Source of the DNA: Schaalia sp. HMT-172
GTDB lineage: Bacteria > Actinomycetota > Actinomycetes > Actinomycetales > Actinomycetaceae
DNA: 64,000 nt
Assembly (NCBI RefSeq): GCF_030644365.1
Contig: NZ_CP130058.1
Location: forward strand, 2,170,001 to 2,234,000
Direction of reading: 5' to 3'
Part shown: piece by piece, positions 17,880 to 25,708 of the stretch
Layout: the number at the start of each line of letters is the position of its first letter
How positions within the stretch are numbered: position 1 is the stretch's first letter
The notes under the pieces: generated by a model
Database searches by the model: none
Told to the model about the DNA's origin: nothing
What the model saw: the letters and a program-made list of their open reading frames with translations, nothing else
Made by a program: the position numbers and the translations under genes

Positions 17880-17894
17880 ACTTACACTTAAAAG

Positions 17895-19058
17895 ATGCGC
17901 TGCGACCACTATGACGCCGGAACCTGCCGGTCCTGCTCCCTCCTCCCCCAGCCCTACGAGCGCCAGCTCGCGGGCAAGGAAGAGGCCGTCGCGGCCGCCC
18001 TGGCCACCGTCCCAGGAGCCGGTGATATCACCTGGCTGGCCCCAGCCTCGTCCCCCGACAGGGGCTTCCGCACGAGCGCGAAGCTCGTCGTCGGAGGCAC
18101 CCGGCGCCGCCCCACACTCGGAATCCTCGGGCCCGACCGGCGCGGCGTCGACCTGCCCGGCTGCCCCATCCAGCACCCGGCGATCAACCGCGCAACGCCC
18201 GGCCTCAAGCGCTTCATCCGCTCCCTGAGCCTCACCCCCTACGACGTTCCCACCAAGCGCGGGGAGCTCAAGAACATCCTCATCACCGTGGGCGAGGGCG
18301 AGCAGCTCATGATCCGCTTCGTGCTGCGCACCCGCGAGCGCGTCTCCGACATCCGCGCCGCGCTGCCGCTGCTGGGCGACCTCGTGCCGGCCGCCCACGT
18401 CGTCACCGCGAACATTCACCCCACGCACGAGGCCATCGTGGAGGGGCCCGACGAGATCATCCTGACGCGCGCCCGCACGCTGCCGCTGTCCGTCGAGGGG
18501 CTCGAGCTGGGGCCGCGTTCCTTCGCGCAGACCAACGCGCACGTCGCCTCCGCCCTGTACGAGCAGGCCGCGCTATGGGCCTCACGCCCCTTCGCCGATG
18601 GGCGCCTTCCGAGCAGCCTGTGGGACCTGTACTGCGGCGTCGGAGGCTTCGCGCTCGCCTGCGCGCGCGCCGGATTCCCGCGCGTCACCGGCGTCGAGGT
18701 GTCCTCCGGTGCGATCTCCTCGGCGATCAGCGCCGCACGCCACGCGGGCCTGTCGCGGTCGGCTGCGTCCTTTATCGCGGACGACGCGACCTCGTGGGCG
18801 CGCGCCCAGTCCGCAGCGGACGTGCCCGACGTGATCGTCGTGAACCCGCCGCGCCGAGGCATCGGAGGCGACCTGGCCGCCTACCTGAACGAGTGCGGCG
18901 CGCCGCGCGTCATCTACTCCTCGTGCAACCCCGCGTCGCTCGCCAAGGACCTGGCGGCCATGCCCACGCTGCGCCCCGTCGAGGGGCGCCTCTTCGACAT
19001 GTTCCCGCACACGACCCACGCCGAGGTCGCCCTCCTCCTGGAGCGCGCGTCAGCGTAG
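17895..19058 (+). CDS. rlmC: 23S rRNA (uracil-5-)-methyltransferase, RlmC-like
   Basis: SAM-dependent RNA m5U methyltransferase with an Fe-S cluster; closest in layout to RlmC (U747 of 23S rRNA). 387 residues. N-terminal cluster cysteines C3, C11 and C14 (MRCDHYDAGTCRSCSLL), with a probable fourth in LPGCPIQHP; no TRAM domain. Rossmann part with DLYCGVGGFAL, DVIVVNPPRRG, and the catalytic Cys in YSSCNPASLAKDL. The ATG follows the upstream terminator by 15 bases and has only a weak AAAAG site, so initiation may be close to the 5' end of the mRNA. Other RumA/RlmC-type specificity is possible. Confidence 0.88.
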   Translation: MRCDHYDAGTCRSCSLLPQPYERQLAGKEEAVAAALATVPGAGDITWLAPASSPDRGFRTSAKLVVGGTRRRPTLGILGPDRRGVDLPGCPIQHPAINRATPGLKRFIRSLSLTPYDVPTKRGELKNILITVGEGEQLMIRFVLRTRERVSDIRAALPLLGDLVPAAHVVTANIHPTHEAIVEGPDEIILTRARTLPLSVEGLELGPRSFAQTNAHVASALYEQAALWASRPFADGRLPSSLWDLYCGVGGFALACARAGFPRVTGVEVSSGAISSAISAARHAGLSRSAASFIADDATSWARAQSAADVPDVIVVNPPRRGIGGDLAAYLNECGAPRVIYSSCNPASLAKDLAAMPTLRPVEGRLFDMFPHTTHAEVALLLERASA

Positions 19059-19083
19059 GTAGCTCCGATCGGAAGGCCCGCCC

Positions 19084-19207
19084 CGGCCTCGTTCCTCGTC
19101 AAGTGCCGCCTCACGACAGGCGAGCGGATCGACTCGCGCCCAGCGCGGCCTCGTTCCTCGTCAAGTGCCGCCTCACGACAGGCGAGCGGATCGACTCGCG
19201 CCCGGCG
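19084..19207. repeat. 62-bp tandem duplication
   Basis: 19084-19145 and 19146-19207 are identical except for one base, and each begins with CGGCCTCGTTCCTCGTCAAG. It lies between rlmC and the acetyltransferase gene and encodes nothing recognisable. The first copy starts at a near-copy (one mismatch) of the dispersed GGCCTCGTC motif. Confidence 0.9.
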
Positions 19208-19344
19208 CGGTTACTCCACGCGCCTCCTGTCTGATCCATCTTTACTCCTCGACGGGGAGCACCGTCCACCCGTTCCACGAGCCGCCCGAGCGCCCGGGCT
19301 CACCGCCCCGTACAGTTACAATTGGACCTCACGTTAGGAGAATT

Positions 19345-19800
19345 ATGACCATCGAACTGATCACCGCCCCCACCCCCGAGCTCCACGAGGCCATGGCGCG
19401 CCTCCTCCCCCAGCTGTCCCGCTCCGCCAAGCCCATGAGCGAGGCGGACGTTGAGCGCTTCCTCGCCCAGGGCAGCGTCCACCTCTTCGTGTTCCGCCCC
19501 GACGCGGCCGATGATGAGGGCAATCACCCGATCCTCGGCATGCTGTCGCTGGCCACCTTCGAGATTCCGACGGGCGTGCGCGCGTGGGTCGAGGACGTCG
19601 TCATCGACGAGGCCGCCCGCGGCCAGGGCGCCGGCCAATCCCTCGTGGTCGCCGCGATCGAGCACGCGAAGAAGGTCGGCGCGCGCACCGTCGACCTGAC
19701 GTCGCGCCCCTCACGCGAGGCCGCGAACCGCCTCTACCAGCGCGCTGGCTTCCAGCTGCGCGAGACCAACGTGTACCGAGTGACCCTCGAGCAGAAGTAA
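19345..19800 (+). CDS. GNAT family N-acetyltransferase
   Basis: Acetyl-CoA-dependent acetyltransferase of unknown substrate, 151 residues. GNAT motifs: a beta-strand region (AWVEDVVIDEAARGQGAGQS) containing the acetyl-CoA pyrophosphate loop RGQGAG, and the C-terminal AANRLYQRAGFQLRETNVYR. The ATG at 19345 has AGGAG six bases upstream, and TACAAT about 30 bases upstream could be the -10. Monocistronic. Confidence 0.88.
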   Translation: MTIELITAPTPELHEAMARLLPQLSRSAKPMSEADVERFLAQGSVHLFVFRPDAADDEGNHPILGMLSLATFEIPTGVRAWVEDVVIDEAARGQGAGQSLVVAAIEHAKKVGARTVDLTSRPSREAANRLYQRAGFQLRETNVYRVTLEQK

Positions 19801-20010
19801 GCACGCGCTGCTTGCGACCCTAGTGTCATGTGCACCGCATTCGGCGCGTGCGCTGCTTGGGTTGCGTGCACTGCACGGACTCCACGCGTTCTTCGTGTTG
19901 CCGCCCGCCCCCGCATGATGCGGGGGCGGGCGCTTCGCGTGATGCGTGGGGTGAGGCCCCCTCACGTGCGCGACCGGGCTGACCCGGCGGCACTGACCGG
20001 GCTGCTCACG

Positions 20011-20116
20011 TTCCGGATAGGTTACGCCGATCCGGATAGGTTATCGCCACGTGGATAGGTTAATAAGCTATCCGGATGCTCATAACCTATCCGGATCGCA
20101 ACAACCTATCCGCGTA
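20011..20116. repeat. Inverted tandem array D (19-bp units)
   Basis: Three units (C)CGGATAGGTTA at exact 19-bp steps (20013, 20032, 20051) face three CTATCCGGAT-type units at 19-bp steps (20068, 20087, 20106). The centre is TTAATAA. Its centre and right arm are nearly identical to array B at 9521-9631. Confidence 0.85.
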
Positions 20117-20423
20117 CACAGCAGCTCGTAACACCACTACTAGTTCAGGAAGCAATGCACTAGTAAGCGCAGCATTGCACGAGCAGCTATACAGCGTCAT
20201 TCCTCCCCAAGCGGCGCACGATCCCCGAGCAACAAGCTCAATCACGAATTCCAACCACGCCGCCGCCGTGGAGGCTGCCGGAGGGCCGGAGCATTCAACC
20301 TCATCGGTAACGTTCAACCTCATCGGGTACACGCCACACCGCAACGAGTATTTTCATGAATTCAGGGGCCAAGGAGCCGCTCCCAACGCCTGCAGGCATC
20401 GGCAGGGCCCGAGCCAAACATAA

Positions 20424-20530
20424 GTCGCACGTAATTTAACGCGGTCAGTTTTAAAGAATGCCCCAAAACGTTGCAATTCCAACGATGCGAATTCAACGTT
20501 TGAAATACTCGAAGGGGAATTACGTGCGAC
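20424..20530. repeat. 107-bp inverted-repeat element, copy 2 (MITE-like)
   Basis: Bounded by a perfect 13-bp inverted repeat GTCGCACGTAATT / AATTACGTGCGAC. The interior shares AACGTTGCAATTCCAACG and TTTGAAATAC with the copy at 10157-10261. The terminal repeats of the two copies differ but keep self-complementarity. Confidence 0.78.
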
Positions 20531-20879
20531 ATTGATGCGGAGAGACGGGTCCTGGCCGGGCTTCAAGCCGACGTGTCGAGCAGAGTTCGCGGCATAGACA
20601 GCAAGCGGGCGGGCAGGCCGCGGTGCCGGTGGGCGGCGGCAGGGCCAGGGCGAGCTCCGAGACGACGCACCGAGCCACACGTCAGCGACCCTGCACCACT
20701 GGTTTGGAGGGCGCCGGAGGGTCCGAAGGGCCAGGGCGGGCTTCGAGATCGACCACTCCGAGCGATAGCAAAGCGTGTGGCGATCTCGCGGGCGGCCGGA
20801 CCCGAAGGCGCCGGGAAAACCCGTGGCGCCGCAAGCACCGCCGGAGATCAGGCGGCGCTGCAAGCACCGGCCCAACCAG

Positions 20880-21719
20880 TCAGAACTCCTCGTAGTACTC
20901 CGGGTTCTGGTCGGCCTGGCGGCCGCCCGGACGCCCGAGCGCGCCGATCGCCGCCATTTGCTCAGGAGACAGCGAGAAGGAGAAGATATCGAGGTTCTCG
21001 CGCTGACGCTCAGGGTGACCGGACTTGGGCAGGGGCAGGGCGCCGAGCTGGTAGTGCCAGCGCAGAATGAGGCGTGACGGGGACACGCCCGCCTCGGCGG
21101 CCAGGGCGACGATTGCGGGGTCTTCGACGATGCGCCACTTGCGGCCCAGCGGGCTCCACGACTCGGTGCGCACGCCGATCTGCTCGTGGTAGGCCAGCGC
21201 CGAGGCCTGCGGGAAGTAGGGGTGCAGCTCGATCTGGTTGACGCTCGGGTACTCGCCGGTCTCAGCGTGCACGCGGTCGAGGTGTTCGGGCAGGAAGTTA
21301 CACACGCCGACGGAGCGGATCAGGCCGCGGTCGCGCGCGTCCAGCAGGGCTTGGTAGGCCTCGACGTAGAGGCCGCGCTTGGGGTTGGGCCAGTGGATCA
21401 GGTACATGTCCCAGTAGTCCAGGCCGGCGCGCATGAGGGATTCTTCGACGGTGTAGACGGCCTCGTCGTAGCGCTGGTGACGCCCGGGGAGCTTGGAGAC
21501 GAGGCGCAGCTCCTCGCGGGGAACACCGCAGCGGCGCACGGCCGCGCCGAGGGCGCCCTCGTTCTCGTAGTTAAAGGCGCTGTCCAGCATCCGATACCCG
21601 GCGTCGACGCCGGACACCATGGAGGCCACGCCCGAGGCGCCGCGCAGGTTGTAGGTCCCCAGCGCGATCGCGGGAACGTCCAGGCCGTCATTCAGGGTGT
21701 ATGAGGGAATCTCGCTCAT
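20880..21719 (-). CDS. Aldo/keto reductase
   Basis: NADPH-dependent oxidoreductase with a TIM barrel; substrate unknown (2,5-diketo-D-gluconate reductase-like subgroup). 279 residues. Catalytic tetrad residues in DSAFNYENE (Asp, Tyr), LVSKLPG (Lys) and YLIHWPNP (His); cofactor region GALPLPKSG. The start at 21719 is chosen because homologues begin close to IPSYTLNDG. There is no ribosome site, but TATGCT lies about nine bases upstream, which fits a leaderless message. Divergent from the aminopeptidase, with 41 bp between starts. Confidence 0.88.
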   Translation of the reverse strand: MSEIPSYTLNDGLDVPAIALGTYNLRGASGVASMVSGVDAGYRMLDSAFNYENEGALGAAVRRCGVPREELRLVSKLPGRHQRYDEAVYTVEESLMRAGLDYWDMYLIHWPNPKRGLYVEAYQALLDARDRGLIRSVGVCNFLPEHLDRVHAETGEYPSVNQIELHPYFPQASALAYHEQIGVRTESWSPLGRKWRIVEDPAIVALAAEAGVSPSRLILRWHYQLGALPLPKSGHPERQRENLDIFSFSLSPEQMAAIGALGRPGGRQADQNPEYYEEF

Positions 21720-21760
21720 GGCACAAGCATAGCTGCCCGGGAGCGTCCTACCATGGGGGT

Positions 21761-23065
21761 ATGGCACAGCTTGAACTGGATGAGGTCCACGCGAACGCAG
21801 TGGACTATCAGCATTTCCTTCTTGATTCTCCCACCCCCTATCACGCGGCCGAGGTCGTGGCTCAGCGCCTGGTGGACGCCGGCTTTACGCGCGTCGACGA
21901 GAAGGGCGCGTGGGACGCGTCCCCGGGCGGTCACGTGATGGTGCGCGGTGGCGCGGTGGCCGCGTGGTTCGTGCCCGAGACGGTCGCCGAGGACGCGGGT
22001 TTCCGCATCGTGGGCGCGCACACGGATTCGCCGGCGCTGTCGGTGAAGCCGTCGGTGCAGTCGACGACGCCGGATGGCTGGGGCCAGATCGACGTCGAGG
22101 TGTACGGCGGGATGATGTGGAACTCGTGGCTGGATCGCGAGCTGACGTTGGCGGGCCGCCTGGTCCTGACCAGCGGCGAGGTGGTGTTGGCGCGCACGGG
22201 CCCGATCGCGCGTATCCCGCAGCTGGCGATTCACCTGGATCGCGACGTGAACCCGGTCGGCCTGAAGCTGGATCCGCAGAAGCACCTGCATCCGGTGTGG
22301 ACGGTGGACAACCCGACCGGCAGCGTGTTGGAGCATGTCGCTCAGTCGGCGGGCCTGGAGGACGCGTCGCAGGTCGCGGCCTTCGACCTGATCCTGACCC
22401 CCAGCCAGGGCCCCGGTTTCTTCGGCGACAAGGGCCAGTTCGTGGCGGCCTCGCGTCAGGACAATCTGTCGAGCGTGCACCCGGGCCTGGTGGCCCTGGA
22501 GCGCCTGGCGGCGGAGGGCACGCCCGCGGGCGGGGATGTCGTGGTGTTCATGTGCTTCGATCACGAGGAGGTGGGCTCGGGCTCGCGCACGGGCGCGGCC
22601 GGCCCGATTCTGGAGACGGTGTTGCGCCGCACGGCTGCCGCGCTGGGCCGGGACGAGGATGGCTTCGAACGCATGCTCGCGGCCTCCTCGTGCGTGAGCG
22701 CGGATGCCGCGCATTCGGTGCATCCGAATTACGCGGGCCATCACGATCCGGATAACCGCCCGGTGATGGGGCGCGGCCCGGTCATCAAGATCAATTCGAA
22801 GCAGCGTTACGCGACGGACGGCGAGGGCGTTGCACTGTGGAATCGGGCGTGCGCGGCGGCGGGCGTGGCCTCGCAGAGTTTCGTGGGCAACAACGCGATG
22901 CCGTGCGGCACGACGATCGGCCCGATCACGGCGACCCGGCTGGGGATCCTGACGGTGGACGTGGGTATCGGCCTGCTGTCAATGCATTCGGCGCGCGAGA
23001 TGAGCCACGTCGATGACCTGCTGACGCTGTCGAAGGCCCTCGCGGCGTACTGGCGCGGCGCCTGA
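21761..23065 (+). CDS. M18 family aminopeptidase
   Basis: Cytoplasmic di-zinc aminopeptidase (aspartyl aminopeptidase family) that removes N-terminal residues from peptides. 434 residues. Metal and catalytic residues appear in GAHTDSPAL (His, Asp), ASRQDNLSS (bridging Asp), FDHEEVGSGS (Glu-Glu), VSADAAHSVHPNY and the C-terminal LLSMHSAREM (His). The ATG at 21761 begins MAQLELDEV, and GGGGGT lies just before it. It was originally followed by a hairpin terminator that is now split by an insertion sequence at 23118. Confidence 0.92.
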   Translation: MAQLELDEVHANAVDYQHFLLDSPTPYHAAEVVAQRLVDAGFTRVDEKGAWDASPGGHVMVRGGAVAAWFVPETVAEDAGFRIVGAHTDSPALSVKPSVQSTTPDGWGQIDVEVYGGMMWNSWLDRELTLAGRLVLTSGEVVLARTGPIARIPQLAIHLDRDVNPVGLKLDPQKHLHPVWTVDNPTGSVLEHVAQSAGLEDASQVAAFDLILTPSQGPGFFGDKGQFVAASRQDNLSSVHPGLVALERLAAEGTPAGGDVVVFMCFDHEEVGSGSRTGAAGPILETVLRRTAAALGRDEDGFERMLAASSCVSADAAHSVHPNYAGHHDPDNRPVMGRGPVIKINSKQRYATDGEGVALWNRACAAAGVASQSFVGNNAMPCGTTIGPITATRLGILTVDVGIGLLSMHSAREMSHVDDLLTLSKALAAYWRGA

Positions 23066-23158
23066 GCGCCTGACGCACGGGCACGCCTGAGCGCATGAAG
23101 ATACCCCGACCTCGTCCTGAACTGCGCCCCGAAACTTGGACGCTTTAAATGGTAGCCG

Positions 23159-23986
23159 TTATGCGGCTTCCCGTAGGGCCTGATCCCGGTATTCTGCCGG
23201 GGTCAGGCCCTTGAGCTTTACTTGGCGTCTTGTTGTGTTCCAGTGCGTGATGTAGGCGTCGAGGTCGGCTTTGAAGCTCTCGAAGGTCTGCCAGTCTTGG
23301 CCGCGAAAGAACTCGTCCTTGATGTGCCCAAAAACCTGCTCGGTGGCACCGTTGTCGATGCAGTTGCCTTTGCGTGACATGCTCTGGATGAAACCGTTCT
23401 CGGCAAGCGCACTGATGTAGGTTCCGTGCTGGTACTGCCATCCCATGTCCGAGTGCAAGATCGGCTCGACCCCTGCTGGTTTGGCGTCCATGAGCATCTG
23501 GAGCATCTCTTGTTGCTGGGCGAGGTTGGGGCACATAGAGATGGAGTGGGCCACGATCTCTTTGCTGGCAAAATCGTAGACCGGAGCGAGGTAGGCCTTA
23601 CCGAAGGAGAGCTTGAACTCGGTGACATCGGTACCCATTTTCTGCCAGGGCCCATCGGCTGTGAAGTCGCGGCCGATGATGTTGTCGAAGCTTTGCCCCA
23701 CGTCCCCCTTGTAGGAGTTGTACCTGTGGTAGTTCGTCTCGCGGCGTATGCCGCAGCGCAGCCCCATCTCACGCATCATCTTCAAGACCGTCTTGTCGGC
23801 GATGCGCTCTCCTGCCTCAGCGCGCAGGCACATGGCTACCTGCCTGTGACCGCACCCGTTGGGGGTTCGCGAAAAGATCTGGGCGACCTTGGGCCGCAGA
23901 TACGCCCTGGTTGGCTGCTGGGGGTGAGCCAGCGCGTAGTAGTAGCTCGACCTGGCAAGACCGGCGGCCTCGAGGAGATCACCCAC
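23159..23986 (-). CDS. IS3-family transposase OrfB (DDE catalytic domain)
   Basis: Catalytic part of the transposase. 275 residues from the GTG at 23986. The HTH_21-like segment (RPKVAQIFSRTPNGCGHRQV) precedes the rve integrase core. DDE residues are visible in MGTDVTEFK (first Asp), ILHSDMGWQYQH (second Asp) and NGATEQVFGHIKDEF (Glu), followed by the usual C-terminal ITHWNTTRRQ and GLTPAEYR. The same frame is open upstream to the A7 stretch at 24070-24076, so the active product is probably an OrfAB fusion made by a -1 shift. Confidence 0.93.
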   Translation of the reverse strand: MGDLLEAAGLARSSYYYALAHPQQPTRAYLRPKVAQIFSRTPNGCGHRQVAMCLRAEAGERIADKTVLKMMREMGLRCGIRRETNYHRYNSYKGDVGQSFDNIIGRDFTADGPWQKMGTDVTEFKLSFGKAYLAPVYDFASKEIVAHSISMCPNLAQQQEMLQMLMDAKPAGVEPILHSDMGWQYQHGTYISALAENGFIQSMSRKGNCIDNGATEQVFGHIKDEFFRGQDWQTFESFKADLDAYITHWNTTRRQVKLKGLTPAEYRDQALREAA

Positions 23987-24018
23987 CGCGTGTCCACGCC
24001 CTGAAAGCTCGGCGACCG

Positions 24019-24531
24019 CTAGGGCTTTGTCCCGGTTTGGGAGCGCCTCTGCGCCTTCAGGGCAATCGATTTTTTTAGGTACGCCACCTGTGCCTCGAGC
24101 TTACGCACGCGCTCGGCGAGTTCCTCCTCACGCGTTGGTGGCACTGCCCGTACTGATCCCTTTGGCCTGCCCTTAGGCTTAGGCATGAGGGCCTGCGCGC
24201 CGCCCTCACGGTACAGCCTGCACCAATTCTTCAGCGGTGTCGCGCTCGCAATACCGAAGCGCACCATCGCCTCAGGTTTACTCATCCCGTCATCAACCAC
24301 GGCCCTGGCTGCGGCGACCTTGGTCTCATAGTCGTATTTGGTCCGCTTTACTTCCATGGCAAGAAGCCCATCCTTCCCAATTGCGCGGTACGTCTTCTGC
24401 CAGTGTCGCACGGCCTCAGCAGGCACACCCAGCCTCTTGGCGGTCAAACGATAGCCAAATCCCCTCTCAAACATCTCCACCGCCTGCTCCCGAAGCAAAC
24501 GATCATGCCTCAACCGCAGATCCACAGACAT
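24019..24531 (-). CDS. IS3-family transposase OrfA (DNA-binding part)
   Basis: 170 residues with two helix-turn-helix segments (EMFERGFGYRLTAKRLGV and AVVDDGMSKPEAMVRFGI), the arrangement of the IS150 subgroup, and a C-terminal leucine-zipper-like helix (EEELAERVRKLEAQVAYLKK). On its own it binds the ends and regulates transposition. Its last codons overlap the slippery run that gives the fusion with OrfB. Confidence 0.92.
   Translation of the reverse strand: MSVDLRLRHDRLLREQAVEMFERGFGYRLTAKRLGVPAEAVRHWQKTYRAIGKDGLLAMEVKRTKYDYETKVAAARAVVDDGMSKPEAMVRFGIASATPLKNWCRLYREGGAQALMPKPKGRPKGSVRAVPPTREEELAERVRKLEAQVAYLKKSIALKAQRRSQTGTKP
24070..24076 (-). promoter_or_regulatory. Programmed -1 frameshift site (A7) between orfA and orfB
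   Basis: Seven A residues on the coding strand (codons CTA AAA AAA). A -1 shift here continues in the orfB frame as IDCPEGAEALPNRDKAL without a stop until the orfB end, which gives an OrfAB transposase as in other IS3 elements. Confidence 0.8.
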
Positions 24532-24631
24532 GAAAAGCCTCCCATTCCCTGGACTTCAATTTCGATGTCCAAGAAACGGGAGGCAGTTCATCCACGACGA
24601 GGCCGGGGTTCTTGTCGTCTGTCGGGCGTCC

Positions 24632-25063
24632 TCAGAAGGATGCAACGGCGGTGACGGTGACGGGCACGTTGCCGCGCGTGGCTTTGGAGTAGGGGCACAG
24701 CTGGTGGGCGCGGTCGACGAGGGCCTGGGCGCGGTCGAGGTCGACGCCGGGGATGAACACCTCGATGTCGGCGGTCAGGGCGAAGGAGTCGCCCTCGGGG
24801 CCGAGCCCGATCGTGGTGCGCACAAGGGAGTCGGTGGTGTCGATGCCCATTTCCTTGGCGGCCAGTCCCATGGCGCCCTGGAAGCAGGCGCCGTAGCCCA
24901 TGGCGAAGAGGGCTTCGGGGTTGGCGCCGTCGCCGGGGCCGCCCAGTTCCTTGGGCATGCGCATGACGTGGGTGATGCCGAGCGCGGGGACGGAGGAGGT
25001 GCCGGCGCGGCCGCCGGTGGAGTCGGCGGTGACGGTGTATGCGATCTTGCTAGGTGTATCCAT
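24632..25063 (-). CDS. Organic hydroperoxide resistance protein (Ohr/OsmC family)
   Basis: Thiol peroxidase that reduces organic hydroperoxides. 143 residues. The two redox cysteines are in GYGACFQGAM (about residue 60) and HQLCPYSKAT (about 123), as in Ohr rather than OsmC. The GGRAG and PEALFAMGYGACF stretches are characteristic. A GGGG run abuts the ATG, so ribosome binding is not ideal. No OhrR regulator gene is adjacent. Confidence 0.92.
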   Translation of the reverse strand: MDTPSKIAYTVTADSTGGRAGTSSVPALGITHVMRMPKELGGPGDGANPEALFAMGYGACFQGAMGLAAKEMGIDTTDSLVRTTIGLGPEGDSFALTADIEVFIPGVDLDRAQALVDRAHQLCPYSKATRGNVPVTVTAVASF

Positions 25064-25133
25064 ACCCCTATTCCATCACTAGGACTTCAGTCCCGCAAGG
25101 GGTTTGACAGAAACACAAGCGCTTTCGCGCGGG

Positions 25134-25146
25134 GACGAGGCCGGGG
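25134..25146 (+). repeat. Dispersed 13-mer GACGAGGCCGGGG
   Basis: Exact solitary copy in the 105-bp gap between the Nudix and ohr genes, 23 bases beyond the Nudix stop codon. Confidence 0.7.
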
Positions 25147-25168
25147 CCTACCCGCGGATCACGCGCCG

Positions 25169-25690
25169 TCAGGCGGTGAGGAAGTCGGCGGAGGCCTCGG
25201 CGCTCAGCGCCTTGGCGACGGCGCGGCGGAAGCGGTCGTTCATGGGCGGAAGCTGGTCGCCGCGGAAGAACGCGGTCTCGCTGTTTTCGCCGTCGGCGGG
25301 ACTCGGCTCGCCACTCACCCACTGCGCGGCGAAGGCGACGTCCAGATAGGTGGTGACATCCCCGTTGTCGTAGGTGACGGGGCCCACGACCTCGACGGAC
25401 AGGAGGCGGCGCACGTCGATGCGCACGTCGGCTTCCTCCCAGGCCTCGCGGGCGGCCGCGACGGCGGGTTCCTCGCCGGGGTCGACGATGCCGGTCACGG
25501 GGGTCCAGGCCCCATTATCGCAGCGGCGCACGCACAGGACCTCGACGGCCTCGGGCGCGATGGGGCGCTCCCAGTCGATCGCCGCACAGCCCGGGGCGGG
25601 ACGCGCGATAACGACGGTCGTGCCGGGCATCCACAGGGGCGCGTGGCCGACGTGACGGCGCAGCTCGAGGACAAAGTCGGGGGTAGCCAT
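25169..25690 (-). CDS. Nudix hydrolase
   Basis: 173 residues; cleaves a nucleoside diphosphate linked to some other moiety, substrate unknown. The Nudix box at about residues 67-89 reads GIVDPGEEPAVAAAREAWEE followed by ADV, matching GX5EX7REUXEEXGU except Ala for the last Gly. The N-terminal strand (TTVVIARPAPG) and the FFRGDQLPPM segment are typical. It may share a transcript with the transporter upstream (18 bp apart). Confidence 0.87.
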   Translation of the reverse strand: MATPDFVLELRRHVGHAPLWMPGTTVVIARPAPGCAAIDWERPIAPEAVEVLCVRRCDNGAWTPVTGIVDPGEEPAVAAAREAWEEADVRIDVRRLLSVEVVGPVTYDNGDVTTYLDVAFAAQWVSGEPSPADGENSETAFFRGDQLPPMNDRFRRAVAKALSAEASADFLTA

Positions 25691-25708
25691 GGCCCTAGTC
25701 TACGGCGC

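Larger units (their letters stand above)
19801..20879. other. Repeat-containing gene desert II
   Basis: 1.1 kb with no convincing gene. It holds inverted array D (20011-20116), the second 107-bp inverted-repeat element (20424-20530), a doubled TTCAACCTCATCGG word (20296-20330), and GC-rich hairpins near 20815-20870 that might end the reductase transcript. It shares two element types with the desert at 8-10.8 kb. Confidence 0.75.
23118..24590 (-). mobile_element. Insertion sequence, IS3 family (IS150-like), 1473 bp, apparently intact
   Basis: The ends are imperfect inverted repeats: left TGAACTGCGCCCCGAAACTT and right (reverse complement) TGAACTGCCTCCCGTTTCTT, both continuing GGAC. The element is flanked by a 3-bp direct repeat TCC (23115-23117 and 24591-24593). 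It carries orfA and orfB in different frames with an A7 slippery stretch, which is the IS3 plan. No internal stop or deletion is seen, so it could be active. Confidence 0.93.
23103..24609. other. Bidirectional terminator split by the IS element
   Basis: Left half ACCCCGACCTCGTC (23103-23116) and right half GACGAGGCCGGGGT (24596-24609) form a 14-bp stem with one A-C mismatch and a CAC loop once the IS and one TCC target copy are removed. It would have sat between the convergent aminopeptidase and ohr genes. Confidence 0.7.

Noticed and set aside
20573-21070. Plus-strand frame reaching from desert II into the reductase gene
   Set aside because: No start signal or domain, and it overlaps the 3' end of a well-supported minus-strand aldo/keto reductase.
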